This document shows positions 36,377 through 44,512 of a DNA stretch of 64,000 nucleotides, piece by piece. Source of the stretch: Nonomuraea guangzhouensis (GTDB lineage Bacteria > Actinomycetota > Actinomycetes > Streptosporangiales > Streptosporangiaceae); assembly GCF_019396345.1 (NCBI RefSeq), contig NZ_JAHKRM010000048.1:19632-83631 (forward strand), in the 5' to 3' direction. The position numbers and the translations under genes are program-made. Position 1 is the first letter of the stretch. Each line of letters begins with the position of its first letter. The notes under the pieces are model-generated. The model saw nothing but the letters and a program-made list of their open reading frames with translations. It ran no database searches and was not told the origin of the DNA.

Positions 36377-36736
36377 TCAGGCGGCGGGCACCTTGTCCAG
36401 GAAGCCCAGGACCCGGGCGATCCTGCCGTCCGCGGCCAGCTGCACCACGTCGAACCCGACCACCACCGGCTCCTCGCCCGCCGGGCCCAGGTGCCAGCTG
36501 AACCTGGCGATGTCGTGGTGGGCGTCGTACACCTCGCCGGGGCTGAACACGAAGCCGGGGAACATGCCCTGCGCGCCCTCGATCAGCGCGGCGAGCCCGG
36601 CGTGACCGGCCACCTCGGCCAGCGGGTCGGTGTACGTGGCGTCCTCGGTCCACAGCTCGGCCACGGCCTTGGCGCGGGCGTCGGCGTCGGTCTCGTTCCA
36701 GGCGGCGATGTAGCGGTCGACCAGCTCGTTGCTCAT
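36377..36736 (-). CDS. SnoaL-like / NTF2-fold protein
   Basis: 119 residues. DRYIAAWNETDADARAKAVAELWTEDATYTDP is the opening of the NTF2-like cone fold (polyketide cyclase/SnoaL-like family), with AEVAGHAGLAALIEG and GFDVVQLAADGRIARVLGFLD typical of free-standing members. The pocket may bind a small hydrophobic molecule; no substrate is evident. ATG 36736 follows GAAAGG. It is 44 bases downstream of the four-helix membrane protein gene in the same direction, so the two are probably co-transcribed. Confidence 0.82.
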   Translation of the reverse strand: MSNELVDRYIAAWNETDADARAKAVAELWTEDATYTDPLAEVAGHAGLAALIEGAQGMFPGFVFSPGEVYDAHHDIARFSWHLGPAGEEPVVVGFDVVQLAADGRIARVLGFLDKVPAA

Positions 36737-36780
36737 GATTTTTCTACCTTTCAGATGATTTTTCGACTTAAAACAGGGGG

Positions 36781-37179
36781 CTAGCGGAGCCGGCGGAGGC
36801 CCATGATCTGCAACTCGGCGAAGACGCCGACCACGATGGCCTGGGCGATCGCCCATACCGCGCCGATCGTGGTGAACTCCGCCACCCCGGTGACCACGGC
36901 GAGCACGCTGCCCAGGGTCCAGACGGCGTTGAGCGCGATCACGGCCTTGGTCGCCACCGGGCTGATCGCGCGGCGGCTCGCCAGCAGGCCGACCGCCGCG
37001 CCGTACACGAGAAGGAAGACGCCGATCTCCCTGAGCAGCCCCGCGTCCGGGCCGAGCAGGTCGCTCGCGGGACCGGCGGCGGCGAGGTAGACGAGCCCGT
37101 TGACACCGGTGACGACGGCGTCGAGAGCCAGCACCACGCGCAGGAATCTGGCCTGGTCGGTCATGGTGAGGGCGGTCAT
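36781..37179 (-). CDS. Four-helix integral membrane protein
   Basis: 132 residues with four predicted helices (VVLALDAVVTGVNGLVYLAA, LLREIGVFLLVYGAAVGLLA, AVIALNAVWTLGSVLAVVTG, WAIAQAIVVGVFAELQIMG). The layout resembles small membrane proteins of unknown function, common in actinobacteria next to SnoaL or regulator genes. ATG 37179 has GGGA eight bases upstream. A perfect GACATG-N5-CATGTC dyad lies about 30 bases upstream of the start. Confidence 0.75.
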   Translation of the reverse strand: MTALTMTDQARFLRVVLALDAVVTGVNGLVYLAAAGPASDLLGPDAGLLREIGVFLLVYGAAVGLLASRRAISPVATKAVIALNAVWTLGSVLAVVTGVAEFTTIGAVWAIAQAIVVGVFAELQIMGLRRLR

Positions 37180-37208
37180 TTCGGCGCTCCCTTCGAGGGG
37201 TTCGTTCG

Positions 37209-37225
37209 GACATGAGAAACATGTC
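37209..37225. promoter_or_regulatory. Operator-like dyad upstream of the four-helix membrane protein gene
   Basis: GACATG-AGAAA-CATGTC is a perfect 6-5-6 inverted repeat 30 bases upstream of the start codon at 37179, a typical position for a repressor site. No regulator gene is adjacent. Confidence 0.45.
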
Positions 37226-37303
37226 AGCCGGGGCGGGGGCGCCGCGATTACGCCAGAGGTAATGCGGGCGCTTATCTCCGGCTCGACCTGGGGCGCGGGA
37301 ACG

Positions 37304-37335
37304 AAAAAAGCGTCCCCGGGGCCTGCCGGGGACGC
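37304..37335 (-). terminator. Intrinsic terminator of the DHA2-type exporter gene
   Basis: GCGTCCCCGG / CCGGGGACGC is a perfect 10-bp stem; on the minus strand it is followed by six T (AAAAAA at 37304-37309 on the plus strand). It lies 13 bases past the stop at 37348. Confidence 0.9.
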
Positions 37336-37347
37336 CTGGAAAGGGTC

Positions 37348-38790
37348 TCAGCCGCGCGCCTTCTCCGGGAGCAGGAAGCCGATCGCGAAGGCGACGGCGG
37401 TCAGGCCGAGCGTGATCAGCGTCACCGAGGCGGCGGCCTGCGCCGCGTCGAGCTTGGCGGTGCCCGGCAGGTGGGAGCCGAGCCGGCCGAAGAACACCGT
37501 GCCCAGGACGGCGATGCCGAGTGAGGCGCCGAGCTGCTGGATGCTCTCCAGCGCCCCGGACGCCGAGCCGACCTCGTGGTCCTCGACCTCGCCCATGATG
37601 ATGCCGAACAGCGGCACGAAGATCATGCCCATGCCCACCCCGTACGCCAGCAGCGGGAGCGCCAGCTCCCAGTCGCCGGTGCCGCCGAGCCGCAGGACCA
37701 CGTAGAGGGCCGCGATGCCGGCCGCCATGACGGCCAGGCCCAGATGCAGGATCCGGCGGCCCAGCACGGCCATCCTGGCCCCGGCGAACGCGGTGCCGAG
37801 GAAGGCGCCGACGGCCCAGGTCGCCATCGTCAGGCTGGCGTGCAGCGCCGTGTGGCCCAGCCCGAGCTGCAGGAACATCCCGATCGCCAGCCCGAAGCCG
37901 CAGACCGCGCCGAAGAAGACGATCACGAAGGCGATGCCGGAGGTGTAGGAGCGGCGGCGGAAGATGCCCGGCTCGACCAGCGTGGTGGCCCCGGCCCGCT
38001 TGCGGCGCAGCTGGTGCAGCCCGAACGCGCCGAGCACCGGCACCGAGGCGGCCATCATCACCAGCGACCAGCCCGGCCAGCCCAGCTCACGGCCCTGGAC
38101 CAGCGGGTAGATCAGCAGCAGCATCCCCGCCCCCGCCAGCACGCTCCCACCCAGGTCGAGCCGGGTCGAGCGGGCCGAAGCCGGTACGGCCGGCAGCACC
38201 CTCGAGCCGACGGCCAGTGCGTAGGCGCCGAGCGGCAGGTTGATCAGGAAGATCATGCGCCAGCCGGTGCCCAGCACGTCCGCGTCGACCAGCAGCCCGG
38301 CGACGACCGGCCCGAGGATGGTGGCCAGACCGATGACCGGGCCGAACGCGCCGAACGCCTTGCCCAGCTCCGCGGGTGGGAACAGATCGCGGATCAAGCC
38401 GAAGCCCTGCGGGATCATGACGGCTCCGGTCAGGCCCTGCAGCACCCGGGCCACGATCAGCACCTCGGGTGTGGGCGACAGCGCGCAGGCCAGCGAGGTG
38501 AGGACGAAGCCGGCCGTACCGAGGAGCAGCATGCGCCTGCGCCCGAACATGTCGCCGAGCCGTCCGCCGGTCAGCAGCCCCACCGCCAGCGCCAGTGTGT
38601 AGCCGGCGGCGATCCACTGGAGCGCGGCGTAGCCGCCGCCCAGGTCCGCCTGGATGGCCGGGCCGCCGACGCTCACCACGGTGGAGTCGAGCAGGTTCAT
38701 CAGCGTCGCGCCGAGGATGGCGGACAGGCCGAGCCAGCGGTGCCTGCCGACGGTCGTCTCGGCGGTCGGCGCCTCAAGTATTGCGGTCAC
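37348..38790 (-). CDS. DHA2-family (EmrB/QacA-type) MFS drug exporter
   Basis: 480 residues with about 14 membrane helices. MNLLDSTVVSVGGPAIQADL is the helix 1 motif D of this subfamily, GRLGDMFGRRRMLLLG is motif A, and LQGLTGAVMIPQGFGLIRDLF plus AFGPVIGLATILGPVVAGLL form motifs B and C of drug:H+ antiporters. GWRMIFLINLPLG is also typical. GTG 38790 has GGAGGG six bases upstream. The AT-richer upstream region contains two GGAACGGA copies that may be operator halves. The divergent neighbour is the hydrogenase-related operon. Confidence 0.92.
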   Translation of the reverse strand: MTAILEAPTAETTVGRHRWLGLSAILGATLMNLLDSTVVSVGGPAIQADLGGGYAALQWIAAGYTLALAVGLLTGGRLGDMFGRRRMLLLGTAGFVLTSLACALSPTPEVLIVARVLQGLTGAVMIPQGFGLIRDLFPPAELGKAFGAFGPVIGLATILGPVVAGLLVDADVLGTGWRMIFLINLPLGAYALAVGSRVLPAVPASARSTRLDLGGSVLAGAGMLLLIYPLVQGRELGWPGWSLVMMAASVPVLGAFGLHQLRRKRAGATTLVEPGIFRRRSYTSGIAFVIVFFGAVCGFGLAIGMFLQLGLGHTALHASLTMATWAVGAFLGTAFAGARMAVLGRRILHLGLAVMAAGIAALYVVLRLGGTGDWELALPLLAYGVGMGMIFVPLFGIIMGEVEDHEVGSASGALESIQQLGASLGIAVLGTVFFGRLGSHLPGTAKLDAAQAAASVTLITLGLTAVAFAIGFLLPEKARG

Positions 38791-38808
38791 GGAAGCCCTC
38801 CAGATTTC

Positions 38809-38865
38809 GGAACGGATCGCTCTGTTCTGAATTTAGCTTACGGGAACGGAATGATTTATTCCATA
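38809..38865. promoter_or_regulatory. Operator-like repeats upstream of the DHA2 exporter
   Basis: GGAACGGA occurs at 38809-38816 and 38843-38850 in the same orientation, 34 bases apart. GGAAT-N5-ATTCC, a small dyad, overlaps the second copy. The stretch is clearly more AT-rich than its surroundings, as promoters here tend to be. Confidence 0.4.
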
Positions 38866-38978
38866 GATGGATTCAAGATCTTTGGAGATGAAGGCTCCGA
38901 GTCGCCCGCGAGCGCGGCATAGTGGTCAGCCCGGCAAGGGGATGGTGTTTTCCCAGGTCGGAGCGATGGGGGGTCGCT

Positions 38979-39452
38979 GTGGGTTTGTGGCGAAAAATTC
39001 TGAAAACAGGGCGGATGGCCGAGCCGCCGATGGAACGTTCCACAAGTCGAGGAACGCCCGAGCTGGCGGGTTCCGTGCAGATCCGTCACGTGGACGCGGG
39101 CTCGTGCAACGGATGCGAGGTGGAGATCGCCTCGGTGTTCGGACCGGTGTACGACGCGGAGCGCTATGGCGCCCGGCTGGTCGCCTCGCCGCGGCACGCC
39201 GACGCGTTGCTGGTCACGGGGCCGGTGACGCGCAACATGGAGATGGCGCTGCGCCGCACCTACGAGGCGGTGCCGCAGCCGCGCCGGGTGATCGCGCTGG
39301 GTGACTGCGCGCGTGACTGCGGGGTGTTCGCGGGCGCGTACGGCGTGGCGGGCGCGGTCGGCGACGTGGTGCCGGTCGACGTCGAGGTACCCGGCTGCCC
39401 GCCGCCACCCGAGGCGATCATCGAGGCGCTCCGCGGGATGACCGGTCGATGA
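38979..39452 (+). CDS. Hydrogenase-4/complex-I-like small subunit (NuoB/HyfI type)
   Basis: 157 residues. HVDAGSCNGCEVEIASVFGP carries Cys43 and Cys46, LGDCARDCGVF Cys110 and Cys114, and EVPGCPPPPEAI Cys140, so the four ligands of the proximal [4Fe-4S] cluster are all available. The N-terminal GLWRKILKTG matches HyfI/HycG-type subunits. GTG 38979 is chosen because GGGGGGT lies just upstream and similarity begins there; an in-frame GTG at 38922 is possible. It is the first gene of a six-gene operon in which all junctions but one overlap. Confidence 0.88.
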   Translation: MGLWRKILKTGRMAEPPMERSTSRGTPELAGSVQIRHVDAGSCNGCEVEIASVFGPVYDAERYGARLVASPRHADALLVTGPVTRNMEMALRRTYEAVPQPRRVIALGDCARDCGVFAGAYGVAGAVGDVVPVDVEVPGCPPPPEAIIEALRGMTGR

Positions 39453-41431
39453 CCCTCTACGCGTGCGCCCTGGGCCTCTGCCTGGCCGCCGCCCTCCTCG
39501 CCCTGCTGCCCACAAAGGCAGGGGTACGTGCGGCGGGGCTGATCACCGCGGCGGCCGGGGCGGTGGCGGCCGTGGCGGGGGTGCGGGCGATGCTCGGCCA
39601 CGGCTGGTCGGCCTGGCTGCCCGACCTGCTGCCCCTGGGCGGCGTACGGCTGGCGCTCGACCCGCTCGGCGGCCTGTTCACCGCCGTCACGGGCGGGGTG
39701 ACGGTGTGCGCGGCGATCCACGGCATCGGCTCCGCCCCGGCCAGGGCCACGCGGGCGGTCGTGCCGCTGTTCGTGGCCGCCCTGCTGCTGGTGCCCGCGG
39801 CCGACGGGGTGGGCGCGTTCCTGCTCGGCTGGGAGCTGATGGCGATGACCTCGCTCCTGCTCGTGCTGGCCGAGCACCGCACGAGGCCGTCGGTCAGGAA
39901 GGCCGCGCTCTGGTACGCCGTCATGACCCACCTCGGCCTGGTGACGATCCTGTGCGGCCTGTGCTATCTGGCCGCCGGAACCATGGGCGACGGCTTCGAC
40001 CAGCTACGCGCCGCCGAGCTGTCGCCTGCCGCCAGGAACGTGATCTTCCTGACCACCCTGGCCGGGTTCGCCGCCAAGGCCGGCATCGTGCCGCTGCACG
40101 TGTGGCTGCCCAGGGCCTACCCGGCCGCCCCCGGCCACGTGTCGCCGCTGATGAGTGGCGCCATGGTCAACATGGGCGTCTACGGCGTCGTCAGGGTCGG
40201 GCTCGACCTGCTGCGCGGCGGCCCCGTCTGGTGGTGGTGGATCGTCCTGGCACTCGGCGCCCTGTCGGCCCTGTACGGCGTGCTCCACGCGGCCATGGCC
40301 ACCGACCTGAAACGGCTGCTCGGCTACTGCTCGACCGAGAACATGGGCCTGGTGCTCATCGGCGTCGGCGCGGCCGGCTTCTTCGCGGCCGACGGCGCCG
40401 GCCCGCTGGCCGCCCTCGCCCTCACCGCGGCCCTGCTGCACGTGGTCAACCACGCCGCCTTCAAGACGCTGCTGTTCCAGGCGGCCGGCTCGGTCCAGCG
40501 GGCCACGGGCACCAGGGACCTGGACGCGCTCGGCGGCCTGCGCGCCCGCATGCCCTACACCACCGCCCTGTTCGCCATCGGCGCCCTGTGCGCGTCGGCG
40601 CTGCCGCCCGGCAACGGCTTCGTCAGCGAATGGCTGCTGCTGCAGAGCCTCATCCACGCGCTGCCCGCCTCGGGCGTGGCGGGCGCGGTCACGATGCCGC
40701 TGGCGGTGGGCGCCATCGCACTCACGGCGGGACTGGCTGTGGCCACGTTCGTGAAGGCGTTCGGCGTCGGCTTCCTGGCCCGCCCGCGCGGTCCGGGCGC
40801 CGAACAGGCGGCGGAGAGCCCGCGTACGGCGATCTGCGGGATGGCACTGGCCGCGACGGCTTGCCTGTTCCTCGCGCTCAACCCCACGCTGGTGCTCCCC
40901 GCGCTCATCGACGCCGTCACGGAGGTGATCCCCGCCGGCCGGCCAGTCACGGGCGAGGTGACGCTCCGGCTCACCGCGATCACCGGCTCGATCTCGCCGA
41001 TCCTCATCGCGCTGGCGCTGGCCGGGGTCATGGCGGCGGTGCCGGCGCTGGTCCGCGCGGTGGCCACCCGGCCCGTACGGCGGGCGGCCCGCCTGTGGGA
41101 CTGCGGCGCCGGCCCGGTGTCGGCCCGCATGGAATACACCGCCACCTCCTTCGCCGAACCCCTGCAACGGGTCTTCGTCGACGCCCTCCAACCGGAGCGC
41201 GCCATCGACGTGACGGCCGTCGAGGAGTCGGCGTACCTGGTGCGGCGGGTCCGATTCCGGGCCAGGGTGCCCGACCGGGTCGAACGCCGCCTGTACGAGC
41301 CGGTGCTGGCCGCCGCGGTCCGGCTCGGCACGGCCGCGCGGCGGCTCGCCGACGGCAGCGTCCACCGCTACCTGGCCTACGGCTTCTACGCGCTGACCGG
41401 CGTGCTGATCGTGCTGGCGGTGATCTCGTGA
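39449..41431 (+). CDS. Antiporter-like membrane subunit (HyfB/NuoL type)
   Basis: 660 residues with about 16 membrane helices. Proton-channel residues of the NuoL/M/N and Mrp family are visible: Glu in FLLGWELMAMTSLLL, Lys in GFAAKAGIVPLHVWLPRAYP, and Lys in HVVNHAAFKTLLFQAAGSV. A long C-terminal extension includes a soluble region (WDCGAGPVSARMEYTATSF), seen also in HyfB/HycC-type proteins. ATG 39449 overlaps the upstream stop as ATGA, so translation is coupled. It probably moves protons when the soluble arm transfers electrons. Confidence 0.9.
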   Translation: MTLYACALGLCLAAALLALLPTKAGVRAAGLITAAAGAVAAVAGVRAMLGHGWSAWLPDLLPLGGVRLALDPLGGLFTAVTGGVTVCAAIHGIGSAPARATRAVVPLFVAALLLVPAADGVGAFLLGWELMAMTSLLLVLAEHRTRPSVRKAALWYAVMTHLGLVTILCGLCYLAAGTMGDGFDQLRAAELSPAARNVIFLTTLAGFAAKAGIVPLHVWLPRAYPAAPGHVSPLMSGAMVNMGVYGVVRVGLDLLRGGPVWWWWIVLALGALSALYGVLHAAMATDLKRLLGYCSTENMGLVLIGVGAAGFFAADGAGPLAALALTAALLHVVNHAAFKTLLFQAAGSVQRATGTRDLDALGGLRARMPYTTALFAIGALCASALPPGNGFVSEWLLLQSLIHALPASGVAGAVTMPLAVGAIALTAGLAVATFVKAFGVGFLARPRGPGAEQAAESPRTAICGMALAATACLFLALNPTLVLPALIDAVTEVIPAGRPVTGEVTLRLTAITGSISPILIALALAGVMAAVPALVRAVATRPVRRAARLWDCGAGPVSARMEYTATSFAEPLQRVFVDALQPERAIDVTAVEESAYLVRRVRFRARVPDRVERRLYEPVLAAAVRLGTAARRLADGSVHRYLAYGFYALTGVLIVLAVIS

Positions 41432-42363
41432 TCGCCATGGTGCTGCAACTGCTCGTGGTGGCCGCCGGAGCGCCCCTGCTCGTCGGCCTGATGCGCCAGG
41501 TCAGGGCCCGCCTGGAGGGCCGCGCGGGCGCCGGGGTACGGCAGCCGTGGCGCGACCTGCGCAAGCTGGTGCGCAAGGAGGCCATCGCTCCGCACGGCAC
41601 GGGCTGGCCGTTCAGGGCCGCGCCGCCGCTGCTGGCCGGGACCACGCTGGTGGTCGCCGCGGCGGTGCCGCTGGTCACCGCCGACTCGCCGCTCGACGGC
41701 GTCGCCGACCTGTTCGCGGTCGCCGCGCTGCTCGCGCTCGGCTCGGTGGCGCTGGCGCTGGGCGGGCTCGACACGGGCACCGCGTTCGGCGGGATGGGCG
41801 CCAGCCGTGAGATGACCGTGCTCGCCCTGGTCGAGCCGACGATCCTGCTGGCCGTTTTCGCGCTGTCGATCCGGGTCGGCACCACCGACCTCGGCGCGAT
41901 CGTCACCGCCACCGCGAGCAGCCCGCTGTCGCTCATCTCCCCGGTCAGCCTGCTCGCCGCCGTCGCGCTCGCGGTGGTCACCATCGCCGAGTCGGGCCGG
42001 ATCCCGGTGGACAACCCCTCGACCCACCTGGAGCTGACGATGATCCACGAGGCGATGATCCTGGAGTACGCGGGTCCCGACCTGGCGCTCATCGAGTGGG
42101 CCTCGGCGATGCGGCTGACGGTCATGCTGGGGCTGTTCGCCGGGCTGTTCGCGCCGTTCGGCATCGCCACCGCGACCGCCGGGCCGGTCGCGCTGCTGGT
42201 CGCCGTGGTGGCGTTCGCCGCGAAGGTGGCGCTGCTGGGCGGCGCGCTGGCGGCCGGCGAGGTGTTCATGGCCAAGCTGCGCCTGTTCCGCATCCCCGAA
42301 CTGCTGGCCGGCTCGTTCCTGATGGCCCTGCTGGCGGTCGCCGCCTCCTTCTTCCTGGCGTGA
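41428..42363 (+). CDS. NuoH-like membrane subunit (HyfC/HycD type)
   Basis: 311 residues with about eight helices. ESGRIPVDNPSTHLELTMIHEAMILEYAGP, shown here in the pieces ESGRIPVDNPSTHLEL and MIHEAMILEY, is the signature of the hydrogenase branch of the NuoH family, which joins the soluble redox arm to the antiporter-like arm. VRQPWRDLRKLVRKE is the conserved cytoplasmic loop. GTG 41428 overlaps the upstream stop as GTGA. Confidence 0.9.
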   Translation: MIAMVLQLLVVAAGAPLLVGLMRQVRARLEGRAGAGVRQPWRDLRKLVRKEAIAPHGTGWPFRAAPPLLAGTTLVVAAAVPLVTADSPLDGVADLFAVAALLALGSVALALGGLDTGTAFGGMGASREMTVLALVEPTILLAVFALSIRVGTTDLGAIVTATASSPLSLISPVSLLAAVALAVVTIAESGRIPVDNPSTHLELTMIHEAMILEYAGPDLALIEWASAMRLTVMLGLFAGLFAPFGIATATAGPVALLVAVVAFAAKVALLGGALAAGEVFMAKLRLFRIPELLAGSFLMALLAVAASFFLA

Positions 42364-42368
42364 GTGAG

Positions 42369-43028
42369 ATGACTGATCCCCTGTACGTGCAGGCGCTCGA
42401 CCTGGCCTGCGGCGCCTTCCTGCTGACCGGGGTGCTGGTGCTGTGGCGGCGCGACCTGGCCGCGATCATCTGGCTGTTCGGGCTGCAGGGAGTGGCCCTG
42501 GGCGCGCTGATCACGGTCAGAGGGCTGCACGAGGCCGACGTGGAGCTGACCGTGCTCGGCCTCGGCGTGGGGCTGCTGCGCGCGGTGCTCCTGCCCTACC
42601 TGATGCGGCGCGCGCTGGCAGCCGGCGAGGAGGGTCGCGAGGCCCGGCCGCACGTCAGCGTCGCCGCGTCGCTGCTGGTCACGGCCGTCCTGACGATGAT
42701 CGCGTACGCGGTCTCCCAGCCCCTGGTACGCCTGGCGCCCACCCCCGCCACCCAGGCCGTGCCGATCGCGCTGACCGTGCTGCTGGTGGGCTTCTTCGTG
42801 CTGGTCACCAGGAGGCGGGCGCTGTCACAGGTGGTCGGGTTCCTGCTGATGGACAACGCCATCACCGCCGCCGCGTTCCTCACCACCACCGGGGTGCCGC
42901 TGGTGGTGGAGCTGGGCGTCTCCCTCGACGTGCTGCTCGCCGTACTGGCGCTGCAGGTTCTGACCACCCGGATGCGGGCCGCGTTCGGCGGCACCGACCT
43001 CGACGAGCTACGGGAGCTGCACGACTGA
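42369..43028 (+). CDS. HyfE-like membrane subunit (NuoK-related)
   Basis: 219 residues with about seven helices. The order LACGAFLLTGVLVLWRRDLA, IWLFGLQGVALGALITV, GFLLMDNAITAAAFLTTTGV and GVSLDVLLAVLALQVLTTRM matches HyfE, whose second half resembles NuoK. The DNAI and GVSLDVL motifs are typical. ATG 42369 follows the previous stop by five bases; a GTG at 42364 is out of the preferred position. The stop overlaps the next start (TGATG). Confidence 0.85.
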   Translation: MTDPLYVQALDLACGAFLLTGVLVLWRRDLAAIIWLFGLQGVALGALITVRGLHEADVELTVLGLGVGLLRAVLLPYLMRRALAAGEEGREARPHVSVAASLLVTAVLTMIAYAVSQPLVRLAPTPATQAVPIALTVLLVGFFVLVTRRRALSQVVGFLLMDNAITAAAFLTTTGVPLVVELGVSLDVLLAVLALQVLTTRMRAAFGGTDLDELRELHD

Positions 43029-44512
43029 TGATGATCGTCCCGGTGGCGCTGCCGCTCGCGGCCGCCTGCCTGTACGCCCTGTTCGGCTGGAACCGCGTGA
43101 CGGCGTGGCTCGGCGCCCTGTCCGCGGGCGGGCTGCTCGCCGCCGCTGTCCTGCTCGCGCGGGCCGGTGACGAGAGCGGGCTGTGGGGGCTGCTGCGGGT
43201 GGACGCGCTCAGCGCGTACATGCTGATCGTGATCGGTGTCGTGGCGCTGCTCGCGATGCTGGCCAGCCCCGGCTATCTGCGGGCCGAGGCGAGCGCCGGG
43301 CACGCGGGGCCGGCGGCCGCCCGCCGCTACGGGATCTTCACCCAGTGCTTCGTGGCGGCGATGGCGACGGCCGTGCTCGCCGCCAGCCTCGGGATGCTCT
43401 GGGTGGCGGTGGAGGCGACCACGATCCTGACCGCGTTCCTGGTCGGGCACCGCCGTACCAGGAAGGCCACCGAGGCGGCCTGGAAGTACGTGGTGATCTG
43501 CTCGGTCGGCATCGCGCTCGCGCTGCTCGGCCTGGTGATCGTGCACTACGCCGCCGTGCACGCCGGGCTGTCCACGCGCGAGGGGCTCGACTGGGTGTCG
43601 CTGGCCGGGCACGCCGGGCGGCTCGACCCGGGGGTGACGCGGATCGCGGTGGTGCTGCTCGTGCTCGGCTTCGGCGCCAAGGCGGGGCTGGCGCCGCTGC
43701 ACGCCTGGCTGCCCGACGCGCACAGCCAGGCGCCCGCGCCGGTGTCGGCGCTGATGTCCGGGGTGCTGCTGTCGGTGGCGTTCTACGCGATCCTGCGGGT
43801 CAAGGTGATCTCCGACGGGGCGCTCGGGCCGGGGTTCTGCCGGTTGCTGCTGATCGTGGTGGCGCTGGCGTCGCTGGCCGTGGCGGCGGCGCTGCTGATC
43901 GGGCAGCGTGACGTCAAGCGGATGCTGGCCTATTCGAGCATCGAGCACATGGGGCTGATCGCGCTCGGCGCGGCCATCGGCAACGGCCTGGCACTGGCGG
44001 CCGTGCTGCTGCACATCCTGGGGCACGGGCTGGGCAAGTCGGTGCTGTTCATCGGGTCCGGGCGGATCCAGCAGGCGGCCGGGAGCAGCCGGATCGACGA
44101 GGTGCGCGGGCTGGGCGGGCAGGCACCCGGACTGGCCACGATCTTCGGACTCGGGCTGCTGGCGCTGCTGGGGTTGCCGCCGTTCAGCCTGTTCGCCAGC
44201 GAGCTCGGCATCGTACGGGCGGGCTTCACGGCCGGGCTCGGGTGGGCGATGGCGCCCGCGCTGGTGCTCATGCTGGTGATCGTCGCGGGCGTGGGCGGGA
44301 CGGCCGGCCGCATGCTGCTCGGCGACGCGCCACCGGGCGCGGAGGGCGGGCTGGGGATCCGCCTGCGGGGAGCGGGAGTGCCGCTGGTCGCGGGGCTCGT
44401 CGCGTGCGCGGCGCTCGGCGTGACGCTGGGGCCGCTCCGGCCGCTGCTGGAGTCCGCCGCCACCATCGCCGCCATCGGACCGGCGGCCGGCCCCGTGGGA
44501 GGCGCGCGATGA
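43028..44512 (+). CDS. Antiporter-like membrane subunit (HyfF/NuoN type)
   Basis: 494 residues with about 14 helices, the second antiporter-like subunit of the complex. Key charged residues are kept: Glu in LWVAVEATTILTAFL, Lys in GFGAKAGLAPLHAWLPDAHS, and His/Lys in HILGHGLGKSVLFIGSG. KRMLAYSSIEHMGLIALG is the common NuoM/N motif. ATG 43028 overlaps the hyfE-like stop by one base; ATG 43031 would drop one residue. Two antiporter-like subunits plus the NuoH-like unit imply a proton-pumping membrane arm. Confidence 0.9.
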   Translation: MMIVPVALPLAAACLYALFGWNRVTAWLGALSAGGLLAAAVLLARAGDESGLWGLLRVDALSAYMLIVIGVVALLAMLASPGYLRAEASAGHAGPAAARRYGIFTQCFVAAMATAVLAASLGMLWVAVEATTILTAFLVGHRRTRKATEAAWKYVVICSVGIALALLGLVIVHYAAVHAGLSTREGLDWVSLAGHAGRLDPGVTRIAVVLLVLGFGAKAGLAPLHAWLPDAHSQAPAPVSALMSGVLLSVAFYAILRVKVISDGALGPGFCRLLLIVVALASLAVAAALLIGQRDVKRMLAYSSIEHMGLIALGAAIGNGLALAAVLLHILGHGLGKSVLFIGSGRIQQAAGSSRIDEVRGLGGQAPGLATIFGLGLLALLGLPPFSLFASELGIVRAGFTAGLGWAMAPALVLMLVIVAGVGGTAGRMLLGDAPPGAEGGLGIRLRGAGVPLVAGLVACAALGVTLGPLRPLLESAATIAAIGPAAGPVGGAR

